From assembly GCA_035765895.1 (NCBI GenBank), contig DASTWL010000089.1, positions 90,538-154,537 of the forward strand: DNA of 64,000 bases, given 5' to 3'. This DNA comes from Verrucomicrobiia bacterium. GTDB taxonomy: Bacteria; Verrucomicrobiota; Verrucomicrobiia; Limisphaerales; DSYF01. How positions within the stretch are numbered: the first letter of the stretch is position 1; each line of letters begins with the position of its first letter. A program made the position numbers and the translations under genes. The notes under the pieces are model-generated. The model had not been told where the DNA came from and did not search any database. It saw only the letters and a program-made list of their open reading frames with translations. Positions 19,501 to 27,539 of this stretch are shown one piece after another.

Positions 19501-19802
19501 GTGTTTGCCGGCGTGCCGTAGTTCCCGCCGGAATCAAGCCCCGCCGTCTTGATGGCGACCGACGTCAGTCGCATGGCATTCGTTCCCGTGGTGAACGTCT
19601 GGCCAACCGGCGGGTTGTTGTCCGTGAAATAATTGATGGTGTCCGGCCAGGTCGTGTTGCCTTGAGTCGAGATCTGGTAAATGTCGTTCATCCCGAGGGT
19701 GGGCGCAGCCGAGCCGAGATTCGTAAGCGTTTGCGCGCACAAACCATCATCGGTCAATACGGCGAGAAGGAAGCCAAAGAAAATACTGCGACAGAGGCTC
19801 AT
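16581..19802 (-). CDS. Secreted GH5 endoglucanase with FN3, CBM-like and Ig-like modules
   Basis: The protein is 1073 residues with signal peptide RSIFFGFLLAVLTDDGLCA. An N-terminal beta-sandwich of about 200 residues (possibly carbohydrate-binding) precedes the GH5 barrel. The barrel shows GWNLGNTLEA, VRIPCAWDF, FAGANEPN (acid/base Glu) and VMIGEFGAYS (nucleophile Glu). An FN3 domain (ASDLTATGGVGQVILSW), a CBM4/11-like sandwich (FNFETSSQGWTGG), an Ig-like domain and a cadherin/Big-type domain (APIADQTVNVGQTVAF) follow. The end is the shared tail module finishing in QRFYRVKLG. It would cut internal beta-1,4-glucan links; GH5 members in similar loci are cellulases or xyloglucanases. It lies 23 bases after the GH2 gene and 9 before the CE1-GH29 gene. 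Confidence 0.92.
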   Translation of the reverse strand: MSLCRSIFFGFLLAVLTDDGLCAQTLTNLGSAAPTLGMNDIYQISTQGNTTWPDTINYFTDNNPPVGQTFTTGTNAMRLTSVAIKTAGLDSGGNYGTPANTPNYYLRIYSISGNTATFLIEFKTANPGFTDGAWLKWSGLNVPLPANRTYAFTFGIKPDSGGYAALAVATNAYAGGEIVTIPINGGAVSKGSSHTFDAVFDLGLQPAPISIPASMPWPMPTYGWNLGNTLEATWGVPNRSAAVFYTAANAGFNAVRIPCAWDFNSTTNVSGGVTNYPINPAFMAQVKQAVDWALDAGMYVVINDHWDDGWLENNLGPTVDPTINAKMKSYWTQIATAFAGYDNHLLFAGANEPNVHNTDEMKTLMFYYQTFVNAVRGVGGNNTNRWLVMQSVSDPTWMNALPSDTVTNRLMVEYHNYTPSLFTIIHTDQSWGNAIYFWGPAYHYAGDPGRNATWGEEGDIDAFHQQLADLYVSKGIPVMIGEFGAYSSSLTGTEADYNNASTLYWNKYVAESARVHGLSPFYWSTPGNPFDWTTGAVNDQARVAALTGGAAPPPPNGAPYAASDLTATGGVGQVILSWTAGSGATSYNLYRAGQSGGESKTAPIITGITGTSCTNTSLNSGTTYYYQVVAVNGSGSSGFSPEAHAPTAGVNDVAQFNFETSSQGWTGGVGMVSDIAASAAQHFAGNQSLAVNMNASSSDVGTPSVGNVAIAAGATITFHVWIPGGAKIGAVQPFVQDRNWNWIGNYIGSGNLTFGEWNTITVTVPANAPTPMQKLGVQFFTSAAWTGTCYIDSISYEASAPDFALTANPTSLTVDGGTNGTSSITVTPNDGLNACYTLSVSDLPSGVSATFTNNPNIGGTSLLTLTASNSAVSATTNVMVVATAGLISHTQTIAFTVNAVAPVNTAPTLAPIADQTVNVGQTVAFTASATDTDSPSQTLTFALLAGVTNATLNANSGAFTFRPLVTQADATSHFMLQVSDNGSPSLSATQIFAVVVNPLSAPTVSNVFVAGGRFSLSVSGQSGPDYAVETSTNLTQWSTALVTNSPVLPFIWTDMNSTAPQRFYRVKLGPPLP

Positions 19803-19825
19803 GGTTTTTTAAGGCGGAACTACGC

Positions 19826-22744
19826 TCACGGCACTGATGGCCGCCCGGCGCAGGGTTGGGTTTTCATGGTGAAAATCGCCGACTTCAATCCATCGGCTAT
19901 CGCGGTCAGTTTGATTTCGCCGGCCTCGCGCGTGGATTGCACGATGACCTGCGCGAGGCCGTTGAACAGGCTGCGCGACCATGGCGGCATTTCAGTTTGG
20001 CCGACAATCTGCACGTTGACGTTGGGATTCAATCCACCCTGGGCAAAGCCGTTGAACACGCCCACGGCAATGACATTGTCGCCGGGGTGGAGGAATTTCT
20101 TCACGTCGAACGCCGGCTGCGCCTGCCAGTCGTGCGACTCGCCGACGAACTGGCCGTTCACGAAATACCAGCCGTCGTCATCGCAGCCGCTGAAGCAAAG
20201 AAACACACCGGCGCCGTTCAGATCGTCTTCCGTCACGGTGACGTGCGCGCGATAGATCGCCGACGTGTCCGTCGTTTCAATGGTCGGCCCGCCGCCGCTG
20301 ACGGGTTTCCAGGCGGAATCGTCGAAGTCGCTCGCAAACTCCGGCGCGGCGCTTTTGTTCCGGAGAATTTTGGCAATCTCCCAACGCCAGTTCTTCACGG
20401 AAACGTTCCGCGACGGCGCAGATGGCACATACACATCCGGCTCGTGGCAACTCGGATCACCATTGCCGACCCCGAGGATTCTGCCGTCGCCTTCGATGGC
20501 GAAATGAACCTTGTTCTGCGCGAGCGGAACAGTTCGGCCCTGCGCGTCCACGGCAGATACGGTGAACACGCTCACGTCTTCGCCGTCGGCTTTGATGGTT
20601 TTGCGATCGGGCGTGAGTTGAATTTGCGTCGCCTCGCCGGTGGTTTCGACTTTCGTTTCAGCGATCAGTTTACCAACGGAGTCATAGCCCTTCGCGCTCA
20701 ATGTTCCCGGCGCGTATTTTACCTGCCAGGTCAACTTCGAGTTTGGCTTCATCGTCTGCCTGCCGAGCGACGCGCCGTTCAGAAAGAGTTCGACCTGCTT
20801 GCAATTGCTGTAAGCGTCCACGCGGATTTCCTGGCCCTCCTTGCCCGGCCAGTTCCAGTGCGGCAGCAGGTGCAGCACGGGATTCGTCGTCCACCACGAT
20901 TGGTAATACCAGAAGACGTCCTTCGGAAAACCGCAGGTGTCGAGAATGCCAAAGTGAGAGTTGATGCACGGCCACCAATACGGCGTCGGCTCGCCGCGAT
21001 AATCAAAGCCCGTCCAGACGAAGGCGCCGGAAAGCCACGGACGCTCGGCGAAATAAGTCCACCAACTTTCCGCCGTATCGCTCCAGCCCTGCCGGCGGAT
21101 GTCATAGGCCTGGACGTAGCCGCGTTTGGTGTCGTTCTCGTAAATGCCGCGCGTGCTGACGACGCTCCCCTGCTCTGTGCCTACGTTCGGCTGATCCGGA
21201 TGATCGGCGTGATAACGGTCCATTTTCGGGCTGACGTGGTAATTCCAGCCGCGCACTTCGATGACGGAATTGATGCCGCGAAATACGTCGTCTTCGGGCG
21301 ACGCATAAGTGACGGGCCGCGTCGGATCGAGTTGCTTCACGTAATCCTGCATCGTGCGCGCGACAGCTCCGGCCTGCGGCGTGTCCTGCACCATGAACTG
21401 CTCATTGGCGATGCACCAGATGGCGACGCTCGGATGATTGCGGTCGCGGCGGATTTGGTCGTCCCACTTTTTCATGTTCAGCGAATCGCTGCCCATTAGC
21501 CGGCTCTCGTCCATGATCAACATGCCAAGCCGGTCGCACACATCGAGCAACTCCGGCGTGGGCGGATTGTGCGAGGTGCGAATGGCGTTGCAGCCGAACT
21601 CCTTCAATTTCTTCACGCGGAATTCCTGCAACGCGTCCGGAATCGCCGCGCCGACGCCGGCGTGATCCTGATGATTGCACGTGCCTTGAATCCGGTAGGG
21701 TTTGCCATTCAGCAAAAAGCCGAGGTTCGGATCGAAGCCAACCGTGCGAACGCCGAAGGTGGTTTCCTTCCGGTCAACGACTTGGCCCGCGACCGAGACC
21801 GTCGTGATCAGTTTGTAGAGCTTCGGATCTTCCGGCGACCAAAGAACCGGCGAGGAGAGCGCTGATTCCAACTTCACGAGGCCGCGAGATTTCCGGTCCA
21901 CTTCGCCGGGAGCGGAAAACGTCTTCAGCGATTTGCCTTCCGGCGAAATGATTTCGCAGGTCACGGTCGCGTTCGCCGCATTCGTGAGCGCGTTCAGCAG
22001 ATTGACTTCAACCTTGATTTGAGGACTGCCCTGAGGCGTGTTGTTTTCAAATCGCGGCGACACGAAAATTCCCTCCGGTGCGATCGCCACCGGCGCGGTT
22101 TTGTCCAGCCAGACGTGCCGGTAAATGCCCGCGCCTTCGTAAAACCAGCCTTCGGTCTTCGTCGCGTCCACACGCACGGCGACCGTGTTCTTTCCGCCGT
22201 AATGCACCACGTCCGTGATGTCTTCGCGGAATGGATAGTAGCCGCCTTCGTGATGCCGCACGCACCAGCCGTTGACCCAGACGGTCGCGTCGCGGAACAC
22301 GCCATCGAAGGTCAACCAGATGCGTTTGCCTTCGTCCTCCTTCGCCAGTTCAAACGTGCGCCGATACCAGGCGACACTGTTTGTCGGATACTTCACGCCG
22401 AGCGTGTGAAAACCGTGACTGCCATCGGCGGCCCAATCGAACGGCAGTTCCACCGCCCAATCGTGCGGCACGTTGACCGGGCGCCAGAATGTATCGGCGA
22501 ACTTTTCCGAAGCCGGCCCGCTGCCCGTGCCGGAATTCTCCAGATGAAGCGCATCCGGCCAGTCGTCGCCGAGATGAAATTTCCAGCCCGCGTCGAGGGA
22601 GAGATGTTCGCGCGGCATGGCAGCCGCGGCGAACCGGGACAACAGGAGGGCGGCGCAGGCGCAGCGCAGTGCCGGTTTGAGCAGAAATCGTCGCGGCCAC
22701 CCGGCGCGAACGGCCGACCGGCTGTCCCAGTTCAGGAAAATCAT
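19826..22744 (-). CDS. GH2 beta-galactosidase-type enzyme with C-terminal jelly-roll insert
   Basis: The protein is 972 residues. It has an Arg-rich N-terminus, then a hydrophobic export segment (CACAALLLSRFAAAA). GH2 domains are in order: sugar-binding (LSLDAGWKFHLGDDW), Ig-like, barrel, DUF4982 and a Big-like end. The acid/base Glu is in AIWCIANEQF, a variant of the usual W-S-x-G-N-E, and the likely nucleophile is in NVGTEQGS. Between the C-terminal Ig-type domains (positions about 19990-20400) lies a jelly-roll module (GCDDDGWYFVNGQFVG ... NVIAVGVFNG) clearly related to the insert in the other GH2 at 13274-13717, but placed at the opposite end of the enzyme. It is probably a beta-galactosidase acting outside the cytoplasm; beta-glucuronidase or another GH2 activity cannot be excluded. 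Confidence 0.9.
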   Translation of the reverse strand: MIFLNWDSRSAVRAGWPRRFLLKPALRCACAALLLSRFAAAAMPREHLSLDAGWKFHLGDDWPDALHLENSGTGSGPASEKFADTFWRPVNVPHDWAVELPFDWAADGSHGFHTLGVKYPTNSVAWYRRTFELAKEDEGKRIWLTFDGVFRDATVWVNGWCVRHHEGGYYPFREDITDVVHYGGKNTVAVRVDATKTEGWFYEGAGIYRHVWLDKTAPVAIAPEGIFVSPRFENNTPQGSPQIKVEVNLLNALTNAANATVTCEIISPEGKSLKTFSAPGEVDRKSRGLVKLESALSSPVLWSPEDPKLYKLITTVSVAGQVVDRKETTFGVRTVGFDPNLGFLLNGKPYRIQGTCNHQDHAGVGAAIPDALQEFRVKKLKEFGCNAIRTSHNPPTPELLDVCDRLGMLIMDESRLMGSDSLNMKKWDDQIRRDRNHPSVAIWCIANEQFMVQDTPQAGAVARTMQDYVKQLDPTRPVTYASPEDDVFRGINSVIEVRGWNYHVSPKMDRYHADHPDQPNVGTEQGSVVSTRGIYENDTKRGYVQAYDIRRQGWSDTAESWWTYFAERPWLSGAFVWTGFDYRGEPTPYWWPCINSHFGILDTCGFPKDVFWYYQSWWTTNPVLHLLPHWNWPGKEGQEIRVDAYSNCKQVELFLNGASLGRQTMKPNSKLTWQVKYAPGTLSAKGYDSVGKLIAETKVETTGEATQIQLTPDRKTIKADGEDVSVFTVSAVDAQGRTVPLAQNKVHFAIEGDGRILGVGNGDPSCHEPDVYVPSAPSRNVSVKNWRWEIAKILRNKSAAPEFASDFDDSAWKPVSGGGPTIETTDTSAIYRAHVTVTEDDLNGAGVFLCFSGCDDDGWYFVNGQFVGESHDWQAQPAFDVKKFLHPGDNVIAVGVFNGFAQGGLNPNVNVQIVGQTEMPPWSRSLFNGLAQVIVQSTREAGEIKLTAIADGLKSAIFTMKTQPCAGRPSVP

Positions 22745-22931
22745 CCGAGATTGCTATCCCAATTAAGCCAGGCCAACCAGTCGCTAGTTTTAACGATTCG
22801 ACCGGCGCCAGGCGCCTGGGCAGGCGAGCCGGACGCGGTGAATGCCTCAGGAAATTGCGCGACACCGAACCGCTCCACGTCGGGAATGCCAATGTGCCCG
22901 GCCGGCCGAAGCCGCAGCACCGAAGCGGTCG

Positions 22932-25900
22932 TCACGGACTCGCCAGGCGGAAGAACACCGCGCCGGCGAACGTCGCCAGCGGGAATGACATTTGATTGGT
23001 CAGGATCGAATCCGTAATGGTCATCCAATTCGCCCCGAGACCGGCAAGCAACGAATTGGTCTGCGTTTGCAGACGCCAGCCGGTGTGATCAGCGGGCCAG
23101 GTAAGACGGAACTGGTTTCCCTCCAGTTCACAACCGAACGCGACCGGCGTCGTAGAAACCAGGGCAGGCGTCCAAGCGACGTTGTCAAACCACGCCTGGC
23201 AGAGCGTGCCGTCCAGATGGCTGTTCACCACCAGACCGGCGAGAACGTTGGAAGTCATGTTGATGTTGACGGGCGCGCCCACCGCAGTCCAGGCCACGCC
23301 ATCTGGCGAGCGAAATGCGGCGAACGAATTGCCGGTGCGCGTGAGTCGCACCCAGTGCGGTGCCGTCACGCCGGGACTTCCGTCTGCGCTCGTGGCACCA
23401 CCGGTGCTGGTGCGGCGGATGAATTCCACGCCATAAGTGGTGGTCGGCGTCACGTCCACCAGGGCGTGTTTGGAATCCGTTGCCAGCGTCTCACGGATCA
23501 TTACCCCGGCCTTCGAGGTGTTCTGGATGTTCTGCACGTAAGGCACGCGCGCGGTGATGGAACAATCATTGGTGAGGCTGAGGTAAACAAAATGAAACTC
23601 GTCCGCCGCATACCAGACATCCGCGCCAGAACCTTGAATGAAGAAGGAACCCTCGTTCCCACCGCCATTGCCCAGAGCCCCCACGGCACCAACGTCGGCC
23701 TGCCGCCACGGGCCGGGCAAAGTCAACGTGCCCGGCGTCACGTTTGCCTCCGGCGAACCGGCGCCTTCGGCCAGAGCATTCACCGCCGCCACCACGTAGT
23801 AATAGGTCGTGCCGTCGGTCACGCCCGTGTCGAGATAGGTGACTCCCGTGACACCGGACGCAATCGTCACGTATGGGCCGCCACTGTTCGTGGCGCGCCT
23901 CACCGCATATTCCGTGGCATTGGCAGCCGCCGTCCAGGACAGGCCGACCAGCCCGCTGCCGGCGGCGGCTTTCAATTCCGAAACCCCTCCGGGCAACTGC
24001 GGCTCCGCAATGCTCACATTGTCAAAAACGGCCTGGTTCAGCGTGCCGTCATTGACGCTGCACACGGCGAGGCCGACGTAGTAACTCGCGTTCATGCTGA
24101 CGATGGTCGAGCCGATCGACGTCCAGTTCGTGCCGTCCGCCGACTGGCAAGCAGCGAAGTTGTCACCCGCACGAACCAACCGAACCCAACACGGCGCGTT
24201 CAAGCCGGTGACGTTGGCGACGCCCGAGGCTGAACCAGCGGTGCTCGCACGCTGTTGCAGTGCCACGCCGTTTGCGGGCGAGAGGAAGTTGATGACGTAT
24301 TTGGAATTCGCGTCGAGCGACTCACGCATCATCACGCCGGCCTTCGCCCAAGGCGCGGTGTTCTGCAGGCTCGTTACCCGCGCCGTCAGCATGAAATTGC
24401 CGGCGACCGCCTGAAACACATAGCGAAACGCGTCGGCATCATACCAGATGTCGGCGCCGGAGCCCTGGATGGTGATTACGCCGTTGTTCTCGCTGAACGC
24501 CCCCGTTGCACCGACCGCTCCAATGTCCCGGGTCAACCAGGCGGCGGACGGCGCGCCCGCCAGCGCGGCGGACGTCTCGTCCGAGTTCGCCGATTCACCC
24601 GCCGCATCATTGGCCGTGACCACGTAGAAATAGAGCGTGTCCGGTGAAACGTTGGTGTCGCCAAAGGTCATGGCCGTCAGGTTCGAGGCGATCGTCGTGT
24701 AGCCGCCACCTTGAGTTTGCGAGCGCTTGACGTTGAACGTGGCCGACGCGGACGGACAATACCAGGCAAGTTGAATCTGGTTCGTCTCCGGCAACGCTTG
24801 CAGGCTGGCTGGCACCGCGCTGCCGACGGCGGTGACGGGACCGATTTTGAAGCCGATGGCGGTTCCCGAGGGAACACTGGGCATCGGCGACGGACAGGTC
24901 AGTTCGAGTCCCGTCGAGGTCTGCGACCACGTTACGGATGCCGGGCTGCCGAGCAACGACACCGAGGTGACTGGCGCGACGAGCAGATTGGACGTGCTGG
25001 CGAGCGAGGGAATCGTGAGCTTCGTCCCGGCGGCGGGCGTCCCGAAATAATAGGCGTAGAGCAAGCCATTCGTGCCAACGGTGAACCGGAAGGATCCATC
25101 GGCGGGCTTCACCCACGCACGGCTGCCATAAATGCCCTCACCATGCACCGCCATCCATTGGCCAACATTCGCGAGCATGTTCGATGCGCCGCTGTCGAGC
25201 GAGCCGTCGGGACGGGGCGGAATATTCACCGCCATTGCGCCATCGCGGGAAACTGCCTCCAACAGGCGGTAAACGATGGAGCCGCCATTGTCATACCAAA
25301 TGCCCGGACTCCAAAACCAGTTACCGAGGCCATGCTCGGCAAGCCACGGCTGGTCATCCTTGATGGTGGAAGAATAGCCGCCTTCAAACGTGGTGCCAAT
25401 GTGGTCGCCGTTGTGAAATTTCACAAACGCCGTCGTGTCCAGTTTTCCGTGACGTTCCAACGTGCGATTAAAATAATGCGCAATCACGCGCTGCATCGCG
25501 TCGCATTTGTAACCGGTGCCCGTCATGTAACCGCTGAACGGCTGGGTGGAATTGCCGTCAGTGTAGATGAAGTCCGGATCGTAATTTTCCACCACGTCGA
25601 GAATGCGCAATGCCCATTGCGTGGCATACCAGTGGCAATAATCCAGATCATTCGTGAAAATCCCCTGCGATGGGTTCCAGTAATACTGGTTGGGGGTGGA
25701 GATGCCCTGATACTTGTGCAGATCCTGGTTGTAAAGCCGGCGAACATCGTAATTCTGCCACCACGTGCCGGCGCTGTTCGTCGCGGTTACGGCGTCGTAA
25801 GGCACGCCGGCAAAAGGGCCCGAACTGTCGCTCAAAAAATCCGGCTGCGTGAACCACCAACTGTATTCATGGTGGAACGCCACGCCAAAGTGCATGCCCA

Positions 25901-26513
25901 GGCTGCGTAGCGCGTTCGTCCACTCCGCCATCGTGTCGCGTCGGGCACCAAAATTTACCATGTTCCACGGGTTGTAACGCGAGTTCCAGGTGTCGAAATT
26001 GTCGTGATGCACGCCCTGCACGAGCACGAAGCGTGCGCCGGCGTTGTAAAAAAGCTGCGCCAAACTGGCGGGACTGTAATTCGTGGGGCTCCACGCCTTG
26101 ATCACGTCCTTGTAACCGTTGGTCGTCGGGTGCCCGAAATCGTTCAGGTGAAAATTGTAGGCATCCGACCCCTGCTGATACATGTGCTGCGCCGTCCAGT
26201 CGCCGCTCTGGAGATTCGCCTGCGGTCCGTAGTGAAACCAGATGCCGAACTTCGCCTGCCGCAGCCACGCGGGCGTGCCATTGCCGGGAACATTCGCCGA
26301 AATGGACGTCCACGTCGGCTGAAACGGCCCGTTGGTCTCGATGGGGAAATCCATTTTGACCTCGGGAAAATTTGCCGGATCACCCATCGGCATGGAGTTG
26401 GCCGGTGCGGGCGTAACCAGCGGCATGGGCGGCAAGTCCGGCAGCGTGTAGGCGAACAGCGGCAGGCCGCAGACCAGCACGATTGAGAGCGACAGGAGGC
26501 GGGATTTATTCAT
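22932..26513 (-). CDS. Large GH29 alpha-L-fucosidase with alternating FN3 and lectin-like modules
   Basis: The protein is 1193 residues. ATG 26513 is chosen because it opens the signal peptide (RLLSLSIVLVCGLPLFA). GH29 barrel motifs are AKFGIWFHYGPQ, VQGVHHDNFDTW and DFIYTDGNS with the nucleophile Asp. Behind residue ~600 comes FN3, then a DUF1349/concanavalin-like module (about 24010-24540), FN3, a second copy of that module (about 23160-23715; both carry GSGADxWY and SKAGVMIRE/AKAGVMMRE motifs), and a tail module ending in VFFRLASP. It is probably the first gene of the saccharolytic run; 187 bases separate it from the next GH2, so an extra promoter there is possible. The repeated lectin-like modules suggest binding to insoluble or multivalent glycans. 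Confidence 0.9.
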   Translation of the reverse strand: MNKSRLLSLSIVLVCGLPLFAYTLPDLPPMPLVTPAPANSMPMGDPANFPEVKMDFPIETNGPFQPTWTSISANVPGNGTPAWLRQAKFGIWFHYGPQANLQSGDWTAQHMYQQGSDAYNFHLNDFGHPTTNGYKDVIKAWSPTNYSPASLAQLFYNAGARFVLVQGVHHDNFDTWNSRYNPWNMVNFGARRDTMAEWTNALRSLGMHFGVAFHHEYSWWFTQPDFLSDSSGPFAGVPYDAVTATNSAGTWWQNYDVRRLYNQDLHKYQGISTPNQYYWNPSQGIFTNDLDYCHWYATQWALRILDVVENYDPDFIYTDGNSTQPFSGYMTGTGYKCDAMQRVIAHYFNRTLERHGKLDTTAFVKFHNGDHIGTTFEGGYSSTIKDDQPWLAEHGLGNWFWSPGIWYDNGGSIVYRLLEAVSRDGAMAVNIPPRPDGSLDSGASNMLANVGQWMAVHGEGIYGSRAWVKPADGSFRFTVGTNGLLYAYYFGTPAAGTKLTIPSLASTSNLLVAPVTSVSLLGSPASVTWSQTSTGLELTCPSPMPSVPSGTAIGFKIGPVTAVGSAVPASLQALPETNQIQLAWYCPSASATFNVKRSQTQGGGYTTIASNLTAMTFGDTNVSPDTLYFYVVTANDAAGESANSDETSAALAGAPSAAWLTRDIGAVGATGAFSENNGVITIQGSGADIWYDADAFRYVFQAVAGNFMLTARVTSLQNTAPWAKAGVMMRESLDANSKYVINFLSPANGVALQQRASTAGSASGVANVTGLNAPCWVRLVRAGDNFAACQSADGTNWTSIGSTIVSMNASYYVGLAVCSVNDGTLNQAVFDNVSIAEPQLPGGVSELKAAAGSGLVGLSWTAAANATEYAVRRATNSGGPYVTIASGVTGVTYLDTGVTDGTTYYYVVAAVNALAEGAGSPEANVTPGTLTLPGPWRQADVGAVGALGNGGGNEGSFFIQGSGADVWYAADEFHFVYLSLTNDCSITARVPYVQNIQNTSKAGVMIRETLATDSKHALVDVTPTTTYGVEFIRRTSTGGATSADGSPGVTAPHWVRLTRTGNSFAAFRSPDGVAWTAVGAPVNINMTSNVLAGLVVNSHLDGTLCQAWFDNVAWTPALVSTTPVAFGCELEGNQFRLTWPADHTGWRLQTQTNSLLAGLGANWMTITDSILTNQMSFPLATFAGAVFFRLASP

Positions 26514-26540
26514 CAAAACAGAAGTGAGGGGATTGTCATT

Positions 26541-26578
26541 GCGCCGCCGCCGCGCCATTCAAGCGACCGCGGCGGCGC
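26541..26578 (-). terminator. Strong GC hairpin between PEP-CTERM gene and fucosidase gene
   Basis: GCGCCGCCGC (26541-26550) pairs perfectly over 10 bp with GCGGCGGCGC (26569-26578) across an 18-base loop. It is about 40 bases past the stop of the PEP-CTERM gene and 28 bases before the fucosidase ATG. It could end PEP-CTERM transcription or act as a leader hairpin for the operon. No T-tract follows. Confidence 0.5.
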
Positions 26579-26618
26579 GTGATTTTCAACTTTCCCGTTT
26601 GCTCGGAGACAGCCGGCA

Positions 26619-27389
26619 TCAAACGCGGCGACGGAGATTGCAGCCCAACAACACACCGGCACCGCCGAGCAGCAGTGCAGCCGCGCTGGGCTCCGGAACC
26701 GGGGCCGCATAAAGCGTGTAGGCCGCCAGCGTGGTGTCGGCGTTGCCGACCGAATCGGACGCCTGGATGAAGATGTCCTGATAAGCCGCATCGGCGGTGA
26801 AGGTTCCGAACACCATGTAGGCCGAATTTTGGGAAAAGGAGCCCGACGTTCCACCACTGAAGACGCCGCCCGAGAAGCTGCTCCAATAGGCCTGATCGCG
26901 GTCGGTAAAGCGGGCGTCCGTCGAAAACAGCGAGACCCAGTATTCTTGTCCGATTGTCAGCCCGGCCAGATGCAGCGTCAACGGCTGGGTCGCATCGCTC
27001 GCATTGTTATGCCACAAGTTTCCCTTGAGCGAGTCGGTCCATTCGAGAACATCCGTATCCGCCGCCAGCATGCTGTTACCCCACTGCGTGCCGGCGTTGT
27101 AATAGCCGCTCGTCGGACTCGGAGTCGTCGCCGGCATGGCCGCGTTGCCCAGGCTGGTCCCGCTGTCACCCGCGAGGCTGATGCTTTGTCCGCCGGCCGT
27201 GGTGAATGACTTGGGCCCGCTGCCGTAAGTGACACCCTCCACGAAGGTGCCCCCCGCCAGCCACGGTATGTCCAGCACCGAGGTGTTGGTGGCGGCCACC
27301 GGTGCCACGAACGAGATGTCTGCCGCGTGCGCGGCTCCAACCATTGCAACGGACGCAGCCAAGCAAGCTGCTCTTGCCATCATTTTCAT
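26619..27389 (-). CDS. PEP-CTERM sorting-domain protein
   Basis: The protein is 256 residues: signal peptide (ACLAASVAMVGAAHA), a beta-rich body without a recognised enzyme domain, and a textbook PEP-CTERM tail (VPEPSAAALLLGGAG... ending CNLRRRV). Such tails are cut and sorted by an exosortase, so the protein is exported and probably displayed or released with exopolysaccharide. No exosortase gene is in this window. The start is well supported: AAGGA lies 8 bases before ATG 27389, preceded by an A+T-rich TATAAG segment. It sits directly upstream of the glycan operon, separated by a hairpin. Confidence 0.9.
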   Translation of the reverse strand: MKMMARAACLAASVAMVGAAHAADISFVAPVAATNTSVLDIPWLAGGTFVEGVTYGSGPKSFTTAGGQSISLAGDSGTSLGNAAMPATTPSPTSGYYNAGTQWGNSMLAADTDVLEWTDSLKGNLWHNNASDATQPLTLHLAGLTIGQEYWVSLFSTDARFTDRDQAYWSSFSGGVFSGGTSGSFSQNSAYMVFGTFTADAAYQDIFIQASDSVGNADTTLAAYTLYAAPVPEPSAAALLLGGAGVLLGCNLRRRV

Positions 27390-27491
27390 GTGTTATTCCT
27401 TCTTATATTTGGGTGTTGTTTGGTTTGCTTTTGGGTGCTTCTGACCGGGCTCAAATCAGGGGAACCTGTCCCGGCAAGCTGAGCGGCAACT

Positions 27492-27524
27492 GGGACGGCG
27501 GCGGGGGCGCCACCGCCGGTCCCC
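27492..27524 (-). terminator. Hairpin after the LamG/Ig protein gene
   Basis: On the minus strand GGGAC-CGGCGG pairs with CCGCCG-CC-GTCCC around a short loop, starting about 16 bases past the stop at 27540. It lies in the 150-base gap before the PEP-CTERM gene and would separate the two transcripts. No T-run is visible. Confidence 0.45.
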
Positions 27525-27539
27525 TCCCCGTCCGATTGA

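Noticed and set aside
17922..20255. 777-codon plus-strand frame across the GH5/GH2 genes
   Set aside because: It crosses two well-supported minus-strand genes and its Arg/Gly/Val-rich translation has no family features.
22741..23028. 95-codon minus-strand frame in the gap between the large GH29 and GH2
   Set aside because: Its first part overlaps the GH29 3' end in another frame, and the remainder has no motif or ribosome site; I treat the 187-base gap as non-coding.
4743..26513. A fucoidan or sulfated-polysaccharide locus
   Set aside because: Three GH29 units raised this idea, but no sulfatase signature (C/S-x-P-x-R) is found in the run, and GH5, GH97 and esterase genes fit a neutral plant glycan better.
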